The notes beneath the pieces are model-generated. The model saw nothing but the letters and a program-made list of their open reading frames with translations. It made no database searches and had not been told where the DNA came from. Below, piece by piece: positions 1-15,200 of a stretch of 64,000 nt of DNA (positions are counted from its first letter, which is position 1; every line of letters starts with the position of its first letter). Position numbers and translations under genes: made by a program. This DNA is from Hydractinia symbiolongicarpus (lineage: Eukaryota; Cnidaria; Hydrozoa; Anthoathecata; Hydractiniidae). Where the stretch lies: NCBI RefSeq assembly GCF_029227915.1, contig NC_079882.1, forward strand, positions 26,169,001-26,233,000. Direction: 5' to 3'.

Positions 1-247
1 ATAAAGAAGTACAAAGGAATTTATTTCTGTAAAAAAGGTTTTGATTTTCACTATTTTCTTCTAACTAATAATTTGGGGTTCAATGACAAAAAGAAACATT
101 TAAAAACGTTTTTAAATTTTATAAAACAGAACATGCACAGGTCCAAAAAAGCATACTAACTCTAGTACAAAATTTTCGGCTACTGCCACCTTAAAAAAAT
201 TCAACAAATACTCAACGTTTAAATAGGAGGTCGCAGGTCACACTTAC

Positions 248-3200
248 CGTAAAAAAGGGCAGACACATCAACTTTTGCGACACCGATTAATATATCTTTT
301 TCCGCATTTTGAATGTTAGATACACAACGCCATACTTTAAAGTCCAAATATTTATCATCAAATACTTCTCTGTGAACTTTTTCTAACTTCTGAAAATTAA
401 ACCTTGGCTTCGCTGACTTGTGATAAATATCAGTGAAGACAAGCCCCTTTTTTTCTAGTTCGTATGACACATAAACATCTGGCTCCATGCTCTCACTTTC
501 TTTGAGGTATGTTGGAAGGTGTAATGCTTCTTCTATTTGGAATCGAATTGACAGTTTTCCGTCATCACTTTCTGTCACTTCTTGCAAGCCGTCATTTTGA
601 GTTATTTTATTTCCACTGGTCTGCGTGCAAATATCGTTAAGTAGATTGCTTTCGTTCAACAGTGTAGCATCTTCAGAAGAGGAATCTAACGAGCCATTAG
701 TCTTTGTATCCACTTCGGTGTATTTTTCGTTAAATGAAATGGAAATTCTTGCGCTGCAATCACAAATATTTTCAGCACCAGGCTTGAATAAGTTATACTC
801 TCCACTAAGTTGAAAAAAATTTGCTTTAAAGAGCCAGTGTACGATTTCACACAATTAAGTTTTTAAAAGTAAGTAAGTAAGTTTAGTGTGGCTAAAAAAT
901 TAGCAAACATTTGTGTCGCAAATCGAACGAATTCATATATTTCGCTAAAATATATTTTTGCGAATAAACATTTTCTTTTGCGAAGAAAAAAAAAACAAAT
1001 TTTATAAATGCAAGCAGGAGTGTCCACATTGAAACAAAACATGCTATTTTAACAACGGATTTAGAATTGAAAATTACTAAATAGTTGATGTTACTTTTAG
1101 ATGTTTCTCTATGAATTAACGAAGGCCGTAGCAGCTTATGGAGCGCGTTTTCACAATAAACTTTCACACTTACCTAACTGAATGAACATTGAAAGGTGAA
1201 GTCGAAAATGAGCTCATATCGACATACACAGAACCGAGATGTTTATCACAGGATTGAGGTTGAGCACGTCTCGTCCACTCAGTTGCACAGCTCAACCAAA
1301 ACTGAACTTCAAGTTTCTCTTCACGCAAGTACCTACAAAGAATTGCATGTGGAGGAAATTAGCACGATGGACCAGTTTTAATAAAATTTAAGCTGTTATA
1401 ACAAATATATTCCATGGAATTAACGAAAAGTTAACCCTTAGAATACGCACCCATTTTTGAACCCTTTTTCGGCTAAAAAGTAATCAGCTGTCCAAAATTT
1501 GTAAAGTCGTAATTGCTGGCTAACGAAAAGACCTAGATATTTCATGTTTAGTACCGCTGGGTGGCCCAATTGATCCTCTTTATAAAACATGGTTTTATAA
1601 AGAGGATCAATTGGTTTAAGTGTTATGGCGGTGGCACAGTCGGGCTTTTCGGCACAGTGGGGATTTTTGCGCTTGTTTTGACCGCAGATCTACGTAACCC
1701 GTTGTCTAAGAGATGAAGCATTAGTGAATTTTTGCAGAGATATAAGAAACAAAAAAATCTCACCAAGCGAACGACGTTGTTGGCGAAACTTCATATGATT
1801 TCACATTAGACAACTTTATGACGTAATCTCTATCTTTATGTTGTTTGATAGCAAAATATTGACTACAAATGGCGGCTAAATGAGATAATTAAATAAAGTA
1901 AATAAAATTACCAAATCAAAATCAGTTAAACACACGATATATTTTTACACCTTTATTGTAAAACTTGTATCGCGCATAGACCTTCGTATACGGTATCTGC
2001 ATTTCGTTAGAGTGTGTAAAAATACTCTTGAAAACATTATCTGGTAACAACAACTGATGAACAAGAATACGGATGAAGCAAGCGCCACCGTCCTTAACAT
2101 CTGCAGGTGACAACCATTCTTCGTCACAACACTGCACATCAATTGCAGGGCGCCACCCGCATCCACGACCAGTATTAACAACAAGCTCACGATCTGTGTT
2201 TTGAGGAAATTTGACTTCGATTTCTATACCCCCAGCGCATTGTTTCATTTTTTGGTACTTTGAGGGTAAATTTAATGACCACCATCCTTTTAATCCTACA
2301 GAATGTAAATATATATTTTAAAACTTCGTGTACAATGCCTTCTTCAGAATCAAAACGAAAACACGTACGGTGAAAACGATATGAAATATTTATGCTTTCT
2401 CATACCTGTGGTGTGCGACAAGATATTACGTAAAGGAATATTCGTTTCGCCAAGTAATACATCATCTAATCCTTTTTCGCTATACGCATGGCTAAAAGTA
2501 AAAAATGCATAGATTAATTTGATTAACACCAAATGGCATTAACCCCCTTTGTAGCAAGCGTCGTTCTTTAAACAGCTTTGAATCATGAGAAGAAATTACT
2601 CGACGAGTGATTCGCCCATATGAGAAAACAGTATCAATCTTAACTTACAAAACATGACATGTGAGAAATCCATTCTCCATCAGTTCTGCTAAGCTAACTT
2701 CTTGGTTGGGATGATTTTCTTTTCGTACAGGTAACGGGAAGTCCGTATGATATGAAAATGCTGGCGCAAAACATTTCGCTGCGATGCGTGTCGAGCGAAA
2801 AGATGTATCACCCAGAAACGATAAGAAGAATTTTACGTAGACATTTAAACCAACGTCTGCGTAGTATGTTAACTTGGAATTGTACTGTGATAACTTTGAT
2901 GCAGCCGTCTATAAAATATATATGCAGATAATTGATGAAATTGTTATTACCTTTTCTAAGTTAAAGTAGAGTTACTTTGTTTATCACTAACATACTGCCT
3001 TGCAATGAGCAAGATCAGATCGGCGGTTCCTAGTAATGGGAGTCGCAAGAGAATCCACTACATTAGGTGCGGTAATATGTTAACGACGCTTATCCGGGCG
3101 TATATATTCTCTACTGAGAATGGTCACCCCAATCGAATATCCGATCGTGTCGGGTGGATGTAAAAAAAAAAGTTCCCAAAATCTAGCAAAATTTTGTGAA

Positions 3201-6200
3201 ATTAAAGTGAAAATCAGATGCATTTCCCTATTTATTTTTGTTAATTTACTATACAAAAACCACAAAAATAAGGACTTCTTATGAATATGAGAATATCAAA
3301 CAGAAAGACGAGGTTTTACCTTTAATCCACACAATTTCAACACTGAAACAGACAAACATACGAGATTTCGCGGTTGTTCATACGTTACATCCATATCTCG
3401 GTCCACTTGGTACTTCACAAGCAAGTTCAACGCACTGCAGGCTTGAGCTTCTTCTGTCAAAATCACTGAGTTTAAAGGTAGATGGAATGTTTGTGTTGAC
3501 AAATTGTTTTGACCGTGAAGTGTGATCATCGCACAAAGCTTTGCGAATGGTAAACCTGCCTAAAAGAAAACCGTAAAATGTGACAACTGATATAAAGTAG
3601 CGCCACTCACAAAGTTGTAACTTATTCGTACATTTTTCATAGACCTGGACGAAAAAAAAATTTCAAGTAAAAAACAAGCGAAATTTCAATAGACTTAACT
3701 GGATTAAAAATATCAACTTTTTTTGCCAACGAATCCGCCATTATTTTGCCGGAAAAAAAATTCTCAAAAACCTGACCGAAGTCATTTGGAGTCAAATGTG
3801 ATTATTTTATGAATATTTTATTTATGGGCCTACCTATACCAAGTAGGTCCCCATAAATAAAATAAACATATGCGTGAAAATTATTAAAAAAAATTTAAGA
3901 GTACATTTTAATTGGTACAAATAACGAAAATTCTCAATTTTGATATTCCATAAAAAAAAAGGAAATGTTGAGCAATTCCATTTCTTACTTTTGAGTAATT
4001 ACATGGACATTAATAGCGTTGGTCCATGTGATAGCAGCGGAATTTCTATAAGAACATAGAAACAAATCTTACCTTCGCTATCATTTGATCTCGCACATTT
4101 GGATAGTAATGTCTTTTCCACAGTTCAAAAATAACTTCACCGGGTGAAGAAGATGAATTAAACCCTTGCAATAAAATCCCCTGCAGGGGAGAGTGATTAT
4201 CCATAGTAAAAGTATGGTTAGTGGAGTGGTTAAAAACAGGATTGGGTGTACATAATGTTGTCTTTGACTGGAAGCAGCTCAATTTTATGTCATCTATACA
4301 CAAAGACAGTTTAAATTAAAAAAAAACATATGTCCACAACATAAATTTCAAACAGCAGAAAGTTGAGTACTTTATAAGCAGTAATAATTACCTCTTTTTT
4401 GTTCAGGGAAATAATATTGTATGTAACAATCTGTCTCTCCCCAGACCTCTTGATTCCCATGTAGCATACCATTGACACGTTCCAAAGTGATTTCTATTTG
4501 ATGGTACACTAAGGAAAACAGAAGTTAGTTTCATATTTCAACAAACGCGTTATACTACGCCTTAGATGTGTATAAGCATTCTCGACAAACATTTAGTTAA
4601 CAAAAAAATAGTTTTTTCCCTCATTATTAACTATATAATTTACCAATGTAGCATCAACACTCTCAAATATACCGAAAAAATTTAAAAACGATTTTTGAGA
4701 ACAACTTTAGCCAATATTTAGGCTGTTTTCAACTACAGTGTTCGTGGCGACATCTTCCAGCGGTTAAACGTGGACGCTTAACATACTTAATTTACATAAC
4801 ATTAAACATGGCAGAGTTTTCTAAATTTTTATTGGTTGTTATAAAAACGCTTAGAAGTTAACTTGTCTCGACTTTTAAAGCTGCCTAAATACAGGCACAA
4901 ATTCTAATAAGCAAAGACAGATACTAAACGCTGAAAACTGCTGTTAAAAACGCCCTAATGTAAAACAATCTTTCAGCACTTACTTTGATTAGGACCGATG
5001 TTCAACTTGTCTTCCACAGTTCTAGATGTAAATAAAGTTTGTACGAACGTTAATCCGTTGTGTGTTATCAAAAGTTGTCATTAAGAATACGATAGACATA
5101 CCTTTGTCCATCTCTAGATCTAGATATTGTGTTTTTCTTCATGTTATGCATGTGTAGCAACTCCATTACCTGCACAAGACAATTGTAAGATTTACTTCTT
5201 TAACATAGGGATAGAAAATTATACAAAATGTTAACCGACCTGATCGTAACTTCCAAGTGCAAATATAATCTTTAAGCTTCCGTGTCTATCTCCAGTAAAT
5301 AAATTAATAACAGGTATCCAATCATCACGTGATATTACTGGAAACTAAAATCAATCCAAAAATGTCAATGTGAAGTGGGATGAATCTTCTTCATAGAGAC
5401 ATTGACAAAAAAAATAGTACTTTTCAACAAAACAAATATATTCCCATTACATTTCTATTATAACTAGTAGAAGATAACACAAATAAACAGTGCCATGCCT
5501 TGTCATAGATCACAAGCTGGTTACATGGTCCATAATTAAAACCGTGTGCGTGATTACTGATTTTAGTATTTAAGAGCATAAACTCCCAGGAGTAAAATGT
5601 TTCGTTAAAATATCTTGAAAGATATAAATTAAACTTAAATGTAAACAGATAAAACGCCTTTTACGGCTACACTTGCTTTGGACCATGGTACAATAACTTA
5701 ATAACGCCCGGGCGCAAATCTGTGGAGGCAGTCCTAAGAGGAAGGACAATAGTTCATGGCAAAGCCCGCCTCTTTATTAGATAAAACGCCCTAATTACCT
5801 TTGATTTTAAAATGGTTTCTGCCAATACAGGATCTTTAAAAGACATGTAGTAGTGGTGCAATGATAGTTTGCACATTCCAATTAACTATAACAAACAGTA
5901 AGAAAGTCAAATAATTTTTACAAAACTCGGCGTGACCATGGTATATGCATACGTGCAGCTTTTTGTTTGGAATTACAACGAAAACTTTTATTCAGAGAGC
6001 AAAATCTCAATTGTGCAACCCATTCGGTGAATGAGAATTTGTATATGAGATTGTAGATGAGATTATCAGGAACGTGAAACTGTGAGTAAAGGTACTCCTC
6101 CCTTGTGTTTTTTCTGATTATATTTATAAATTGTTAGTTTTGGGTAGAATTGTGTTGTCAAGGCAGAAATTCTTCACTGTAAAATATATCTTAAAATATG

Positions 6201-9200
6201 TTATATCTCCATTCCACAGAGCTCAAGAGAACATTTTTTTGTTCGAAAATGTTCTAGTGTTTAATCAGGTGTTGTAAAACGATAAAACTAATATTATAAA
6301 TGTGTACGTTTTATACGAAACAAAAAATTACAGACCATTTTATGATAAAAAAAGAACGAATACATTATTAAATTTTTAATCAATTTTCAAAACCTATTAG
6401 CTTCAGCTAAGCGAGATTTTATATTCTACTCCCAACTAATTTTAAAGTACCTTAAGCAAAGAAATTTGGCGTCGATTTATAGTAAAATAAACAATAATCG
6501 TAAATACAAATAAAAATCACAAAGATAAAATAAAAATACGAAATAAAAGAACTAAAAAATAATTATATATGAGTTATGGAATTTTGGTAAAAATTAGATG
6601 TGAGTCACAGCAGATAAATATGTTGTAGATAACAGATGATTTTGATATTCTTATAGAAATGGAATAACCGTTTTGCGCACGAAGTTAACGAGTTTATCCT
6701 CTTGCGACATCAAATTGAATATTGCATTGTTACATTTTATAACATGTTGTGTATAAGAAAAATCTGTAAACCATTTTCAGCTTAATAAATATACACCCTA
6801 TTTTTGAATGGTTATTTTTATCACAGTAAAAAATAGTAATCGTATGTAAAGACATTTAGTATGTAAGTATTTTTCTCAACTTTTGCTCCTTTTTATTAAG
6901 GTGTAACATGATATTTTAGTGGAATGTTTGTTTTTGTGTTTTTTAGTAATAACCTTGGAATATAAAGTTGGATATTTCGACATCAGAAAATATATTGGAA
7001 ATAAACGTATTCTATATAAAAAATCGTAAGGTAAAAATATGATGTAAAACGATATTTTACAGAACAGAATGAGCTAGACTATTTTTACAAAAATGTTTTT
7101 CACAAAAGAAACTTCTTCGTGTTTCATGATTAATATTACATGAAGCATCCGTTTTTATTTCAGTTTAATAATAAATAATTGATTTTTTTCTTGAATGTTA
7201 ATTTCATATTTTTTTTTAAATTTATAGGTTAAGCTTCCAAGGAAGAGATACAGTCGAATCATTAAAAAATTGAAATATGCTTTTTCAGATTGAAACTTTA
7301 TAACAATGATGGTTGTACAGTCACCAGTATTGGGCACTTTTATATTTTTATTTGCTGTCATAGCCGCGACACTCAACATATTAACTTTATTTTTATTCAT
7401 CAAACTCAAAGAATACCAACATGTCTCCTGTTATGCAACCATAAATATTGTAATAGTCAACATATTACAAGCTTTAATAACTATCCCATCCTTTGGTGCA
7501 TTGCAATTCGACATAAGCAACAAAGCCAACGCTGTGATATGTGATATTTTCTCCTTCACCTACTTTGTCTTCATGCATTCAGTTATATTCAGCTTATTAC
7601 TGACAACATTCGAGCATGTAGTGAGCATTGCAAAACCTTTAAATTATCGCTACATTATGAGATCAGAATACATCCTAAAATATATATTTGCTTCATGGGT
7701 ATTTATTATTTTATTCGACGTTATCCCATTTTTTAATCAGACAGATTACTTGAGGTGTCACTATATACCGAGAAAACAATGGAGCGATACAGCACATATT
7801 GCTATGAGCTCCATACCCATGCTAGTTATTGTATTTTGCTGGATCTATATTATACAAGTATCTTTAAAACAACATCGCAAATTGTATCCAGAGTCAGTGA
7901 AACGCAATGCAGCTTATATAAAGGAAAAGACTACAAAATCAACAATACTGATTGTGTCAGTTTATCTACTTTGCTATGGAACAGACTCTTTGTATAACAT
8001 GATGTATATACTATGCTATACTTCTTGTTTTCCGTCAGATTTTAAAGAGTCACACACTGATTCAAGCATACGTTTTGCAAGTAAAGTGTTAATACTTTTC
8101 TTTTCATTGGTCACACCAATAATTTTTTGTTGCAGAAAGGAACTGTTTCGAGAATATACAAAAAACTTGAAAGGGAAGATCAAAAGAGTTGAATTTTCAT
8201 CTGTTTTTAAGTTCACTGAAGATGTCAATGCAGCGAGCACTAACGTTTAGTGTTTTCTAATCCAAACACTTTTATAAAGTAAAGTCACATGATAGAACAA
8301 TAAATAAAAAATTTAAAAGAGAAATAAATAAATTAAAACAGAAAATGTTAACATATTAAATACGTTTTTTTGGAAGAAACCTAAGCAGTCAGTTGAGCCT
8401 AGAGCTTTTTTAACATTTCAATAATTTGAGTCTCATGTTTTTTAATTTTCCTTATTTGACCCAAAAAATCCCTTTTGTTTACAAGGCTCTTTTGGAATAT
8501 AGTTTTGAAATATGTGAAGGATATTTGTTATGTACATATTCATTCTGTTATATGTACAAGTTTCTTAATTAGAGTTTTCTTAGCCTAGTAAAGTTTCTTA
8601 AATGTTGGCATTTCTTAGCCTACTGGTTTCTTATAAAAAACGTGCAAGTGTTATATCAACAGAACAAAAATAGCAAAAAATAAAAGTTAAGGATACCTTA
8701 TCTCTATCTACTGTTGTTGATTTATTCCAGACTTCTATAATCATCAAATTGTTTCTCATTTTATTTATAGATTGTGTTGCCATAGAAACAGGTGTTACCT
8801 AAAAAAATTGCCCTCTCTGATAATTTTAAAAGTGTAGTTTATAATTAAAATTGAGTTTTCAAGAAATTTAAAAAAAAACTTTAAGAATACACTGAAAACT
8901 TACTTTCTGATATTCAAAAACAGGATTACTGGAATTCCAACATATCTTTGATTTCATCTCTTCTGTAGCCCAAAACACCCGACAAGCAAGATAAATATTA
9001 CCAGTTTGCGAATCATTCATAGAAGAAGTAAGTATGTCCCTTCCTTCTTCAACTAAGATAATATTATACAAAGTTTTACTACTTCCATCACTTTCCATAT
9101 TTGCCTCTCCTTTCTTTTCCAATTTGGAAAGTTTATCTTTCTCGGTTGGGTAGATTTTTTGGGGTCTAACTGTTTCTACTTTGACTTGTATTTTAGCTTC

Positions 9201-12200
9201 TTCATTTGTGCGGTTATTTATACTTTTTGTTTCTCGTGTCGATAAAACATTTGGTGTTAGTTTAGTTGTTTTTACTTTTGTTGATGGAATGTTTGATGCT
9301 CGATTGGTTGCGACATTCAAATTTTTTGTGCTATCTTGAAGCAGTTCAACAGTAACCTAGCCAAAGAAAATACATTACTATTATTATCATGATATGAAAT
9401 TCGCATATCTACGTTACATAATTCTTCATTGGAGAATAGGATAAAATATTATAATAGAAATCGATAAAAAAACAGGTAAAAATATTAAGTTAAAAAAGGT
9501 ATAAATATACCGAAATAAAATTATGTCTGAATAAGTCTGTCTTATTAAATTAAAACTTTGGATTCAAAGTAATAGAAGAAAATGGGGATAAAGCTGTTCA
9601 TACCCAACATTTTCCAACAGTTCGAGATGGTTTATGAGCTTGACCAACAGGAAATATGGGCAGACTAAAGGTTGTGGAAAACATTTCATCCATTATCACT
9701 TTTCGAAGAATTATATGTCCTTCTCCAATTACCATCGGCTTTCGTTGCTGAGAAAACTTTGCCATAAGAGTCAAAACGACATGATTGTTCCACCAATATT
9801 CTACCATCTTTTCGTCAAAATAAATTGGAAAAATTGAGATCCTATCAAAGTTAACTTTCTCTCCTGATATATTACGACAAACCAATCTCACAATCTCCAG
9901 AGCTGGCTCATTGGAAGAAGCATTTGTAGAGACTGGAAATTTTAATTCTGTAAAATAACTAACAGCGTTTACTTTATGTAAATTCAATTCGTGCAGTGTA
10001 AATTTAACAGATTTAATACGACCTAAAGTTGTTAGCTGTTCAATGGATATTTGCTCCAGTAAAAGTTTCTTATATGAATCCTGCACGCTGCTACCAGTAT
10101 TATCGACAGAATATTGCTGGGAAATTTCATCACTTGTTTCGAAAACATGATTAATATTATCATCCTCCTGTAAACTTTCTTGACTCTCTTTTTCATTCCC
10201 TTCAGTTTGTTCGTTGCACTTTTTGGGAGCTTTCAGGTTCTCAATTGATGCAGATTTAATAATCTTAACATCCTCATCATCAGAAAATAGTATTGAGCTT
10301 TCATCTATCTTTTTGTTTATTTTAGTGGTGTAGAACAAATCAGAAAGAAGTGACGAATCACGTAGGGGATCATTTTCATCACTTAATTCATCATTGTCAT
10401 CATCGGAAATATTAAGTTTCCTCAAAAGGTTTTCAATCTTACTTTCTTCTCCCTCTCCCAAGACAATCTCAACAGCTCTTGCTTCAATGTTTTTATTTTC
10501 ATTAACTCTTAGTCCTTTTTCAGATATATCTATTGTTTCTATTTCCTCATGTGTTAAATGACCTTCATCACGTAAAAGTTCTTTAATCAAATCACCAGAT
10601 CCTGTTTCTTTTCTAAATGTAGAAAAAACATATGGTTCAACCTTATACAATTTCAGGAAAATTGTGCAACAGATAAAGTATTACCTAGACCGATATGACT
10701 GGACACCAGACTTAAGCATGGCATCACGTAGTTGCTGTCCTTTTAGTAACAAAGTGGAGAGAATATTATGTTGTTTCTCCTTTTCAAGGATGTCTTCTTG
10801 AACAGGATAATGCAGTTCATTTTCTAACTCCAGTTGACCTAAAATCGAAATATAAGAATCAGATAAAAGGGTTGAGTTAAATACACATTTTTTAAAAGAA
10901 CTATTCCCTTTCAATGGAAGTGCTCTGCCAAACTAATGTTAAGCAAACTAAAAGACGTTTTTGTAGAGTGTGATAATAGAGAAAAACTATGTTTGTAAGA
11001 AAATATGTCCTTTACTTTCTACAGTATTGCATAAAAAGTTGAAAAGTTGTCAGGGTGGCCACAGATTTTAGGATAATTTTAGAGAAATTAGGAGGTTTGG
11101 GGGTCAATTGTATAAAAGGCATTCTATAGTTTAGGGTTTTTTGATTACTAGAATCAAGCCTTTCTTCATATACACTTTTCTGACACGTAATAATAAAAAA
11201 TAGCTAATTAAAAATATTATTGTAGAAGGAATCAATATTTTTGCTTCAAATTTCAAGTTATTAAGAAGATTATAGGAGCTGTAGCAATCTTGAAAATATA
11301 TTAAATATATTTTAAAGATTTTAACAGACAGTCTAAAAATAACAATAATACATATTAATTTCTGAAATCAATCCGAAGAACATAACACTTAAGGAAATTG
11401 ATACAAGCTTAAATAATCTTTGTGACTTCATTGTAATCCTTGTTTAGAAAAATCTTTAAATTATATGTATATTTTTTAGGCTTTTAAAACATACCATACT
11501 TAGATGGTTTATCCACCTTCGTTTTCAAATCATCTTCTTTTGTATCTAATATCAAGTCAAAATCATCATCACCACCAATTGTTAAGGAAATTCCCTCCTT
11601 TATGTTTGTATGTCCAGGACCAACAACAAAACTGATATCTTTATCATCTTTTGAAATAGGACTAAGTACATTGTATATGATTCTGTCAGGAGAATCGGCA
11701 ATCTTTACATGCTAAACAAATAAACAGGTAATTGCTCCTTATATTATTATCTGCTAACTTTGCCTTTATAAAATTTGGTCAATAACAAATATTAAACAGT
11801 AGGTATTGTGCTCGGTCTCAGGTACAATGATAAAGGGGAATAATATGAAAAATAACAGAAAGATAAAACCTACAAAATGTAAACAGTGCCATATTATACG
11901 TCATTGTGAAATTGTGAAAACACACTCATATAAAGATTTATTATCATCGTAATATGTTGCAAATTATGAAAATTTTACAAGAATGATTAAATTAAATGTA
12001 ATAAGTATTTTAATATATTTTATATGTAGAAGACAATCCCCAATACGTAAATTTGATATTAAATTTTAACCTTCTGATTATTTAAATTTTTCTTAGTTTG
12101 TACTTTTTTCTTTGTCTTTTTCTTTTTGCTAGTAACATTTGGCATCGAAGTTTGATTTGTTAATTTAACTTCTGGAGCTGAATCATTATGTACATCTAAA

Positions 12201-15200
12201 CAACACAACAATATATATAAACCCAATTTTGAAAAAAACGTTTATACCTTACAGATGAAATAATTTGAATCATACATATATACCTGATATAGATTTAAAA
12301 CTCAGCAAAACAAAGAGTTTTCCCACTTCCTTGTGTTTAAAATCAGCAGTTGTACAAACAACAGGGTGATAGCTATAAGAAAGGTGTTGTATTGTTCCTT
12401 AAGTAAATATAGTAGGATGGTCCTTCGGACAATTCATTGTAATAATGAATTCAACAGATAGTATATATTCTTATGACTTTATTAATGACACAGTGCTATA
12501 ATCAAAATTTGTCTTCTGCTGTAAACAGGTAAGAAGGCATTATATGAAGTCATTTAACCCAGATAGATTCTAACAAAATTTTAATTTCACAATAAAAGTA
12601 AGTACGAGAAGTTTGATTGATGATGGCATTATTTTATTTTAACGGATATATCGTCTTGTTACTACAAGACATTATCAACGTAAATTGTTACAATTATCTC
12701 ACAAGTTTTTTATATATAATTTTCAACAACTACACAATAAAAAAAGGAAGTATAAAACAATACTTAACAAAACATATAACACATAACCGCAAACCCAAGG
12801 GTATATAAACTATATACCGTTGGTAAGGGTAACGTCTACCGCGCGGAGCACAAATGCACTCCTCCCCTTGTTGACTATAAATAATATTTACCTTAAAACA
12901 TTTTTAATGGAACAGATAATTCCTGTACATTAAGCGTGGGACTGTTATCACAAATATACATGGCCTCAGCTGTTTTTCTCTTTTTAAAGTGGCAAACATT
13001 ATCTATTAAAATACTAAAGTTCTTTGGTTCAGCAAGGGGGTGATGCTCAGTGACTGGATGTCTTAGGATGTGAGAGTTCTTATCGCGCTTTTGGTGATCT
13101 ATCATTCTTTCATTCAGCCTATTCGCTGTTTCACCAATGTATGTAGCATCGCACGATTCCACCGGACAAGTATATTTGTGCACAACACCATGTTTATGTT
13201 CATCCTTGGTTCTATCTTTCCCAGAAAATAGCGAAGAGAACTTTCAATATTGATAAGAAATGTGTGGCTTGACATTGGCAGGTAGAAACTGTTTGAAAGT
13301 GCTATTTAGACGCTTTACTAAGCAGTTACCATGATGTCCTTTGTATGGTAGAACCATGAAAGGTGTTATTAGAGGTTCATTAGTGTCTTTATTAGAAACA
13401 GTGTCAGCATTTTGAATGTTGAAATTTCGCCGTGCGTCATTAATTACATTAGATACAACTGCTTCAAAATAATTTTGTTTGCCATTTTTAATTTTTATTT
13501 GCAATTGTGACCTGTGGCTCGAGGTTACAAAAAACAAACGATGAGAAACAAAACTATTGAGCATTTCCCTTGAACGACAAAAAGACATACCCTTGCAAAG
13601 ATTTATTTGGAGATAAATTACCAATGTGGGGTACATCAACTTTTGCAAACTTCACACATGAAGGTCCATATAACAACTCAAAATGAAGCGAAACCATATC
13701 TTAAAAGAGTCATAAAAAATAAATATTAAACTAAGAAATACCTACATTATTAAGGTTCCCTAGGTAACCACCCATCAAATGTTCGGTTCCTTACTACAGG
13801 TGCTTAAAAAATTTTTTAAGTGGTAGGTCAAAAAAACTTTGTTGGCCATTTTCAATTTTATAGGAAAAACAGTAAAAAAACTTTTAGAAGAAGCTTAATA
13901 TCACTATGTTTTGTTACAAGGTTTTCCCAATACATATGTCTTAACTTTTAATATTTAGCAAAAAGGTACTGCTAAAAATTTGATTGCATTTGTTGCTGGT
14001 TTTTGTGTGGCCAGGCCAACCTCCTTTTGCTATGCATCTTCCCACGAGCTAGAAGTGTGAGCGTACAAAAAGAACAAATGTATGCCAAATTTAAAGGGAC
14101 ACTGACGCCACACACCGAGACACCCAAATTAAAGTTCATGTCACTGTTTTTGCCAATGTGAAATTGTGGATTGCCAAGACGATTTAAGAAAAAAACAACG
14201 AAAATTCACAACAGCATTGTTTTTGCCAACATGAAAAGACTAAATGCTGACGCGAAACAGTATAATGAAGGTTAAGGATGCAAAAAAATTGGCTGTAGCT
14301 ATATTTTTATTTTTATTTAACTTATGTGATTTAAGAAAGCCAACTGGAAAATAACTAAACAAAAACATGAAATAACATTGTTTTAATGTAAATTAGATGT
14401 CCTTGTAAACGTGCACTACCTAATACAAAAATATTAGTGTTTTTTATCATTGGTTCTCCCTGGACATCCCTAAGTGTAACCCAAATGGCTGGAACATTTG
14501 TTTACACATTTTTATTTCCATGAACTGTCACATAAAAAGAAATAACTCTCGGTTTGGTGTTCATAGCATTAAATAAAGCCCCTCCCTACAAATTCAAGAG
14601 AGAAAATTGCATTGGTACTAAACATGTTATTACCAAGTAACTTAACAGAATGGAGACTGATAAGCAATAAAATTGACAATTCCATTGCAAGAAAACCCTT
14701 AAACAATAACACACTTGCCATATTCCTTAACAAAGGTTACTAATTAAGGGTAAAGAATGTTCTTCACAATATTTTATCTTGGAAAAAAAATACACATATA
14801 CAGTTTAAAGACTTAGCAAAAGCATATTAGAGTTAAACCAGTTTCACATGAAGAAAGAATGATACGTCTTCTTAACCATGGATTTCAGTTTTGACCTTGG
14901 ACGCACAAAATATGTTTCAGGCTACGGTATTTATTTATTTTTGGTATTTATTTTAATAAGTACAGCCAGCACTAAATAGTGCTGGCATTGGGTGCAGTCC
15001 ATCTTCATTACAATAATGTAATAAGGATGGTTTGTACCCAATGCTTTCACTTCAAGCTCGTAGGAAGAAGCATAGCAAGAGGTAGGTTTTCCTGGCTAAT
15101 TTTTCTATAGGAATAAATTCACCCAGCCAGAAACAGAAAACACAGTCTGGCCAGCTAGTGCAACTTTAATGAAACAACAGCCACAATCCAAGTGAACTGT

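Noticed and set aside
892-1167. Minus-strand ORF of 91 codons in C2CD3
   Set aside because: It lies in the intron after the GTAAGTG donor at ~1173. Its hydrophobic run comes from A/T-rich repeats and shows no family signal.
10640-10684. 43-nt intron ending ATAAG at 10642 in C2CD3
   Set aside because: The phase fails. The acceptor TTTTTTCTACATTTAG (exon start 10612) has a better pyrimidine tract and the right phase.
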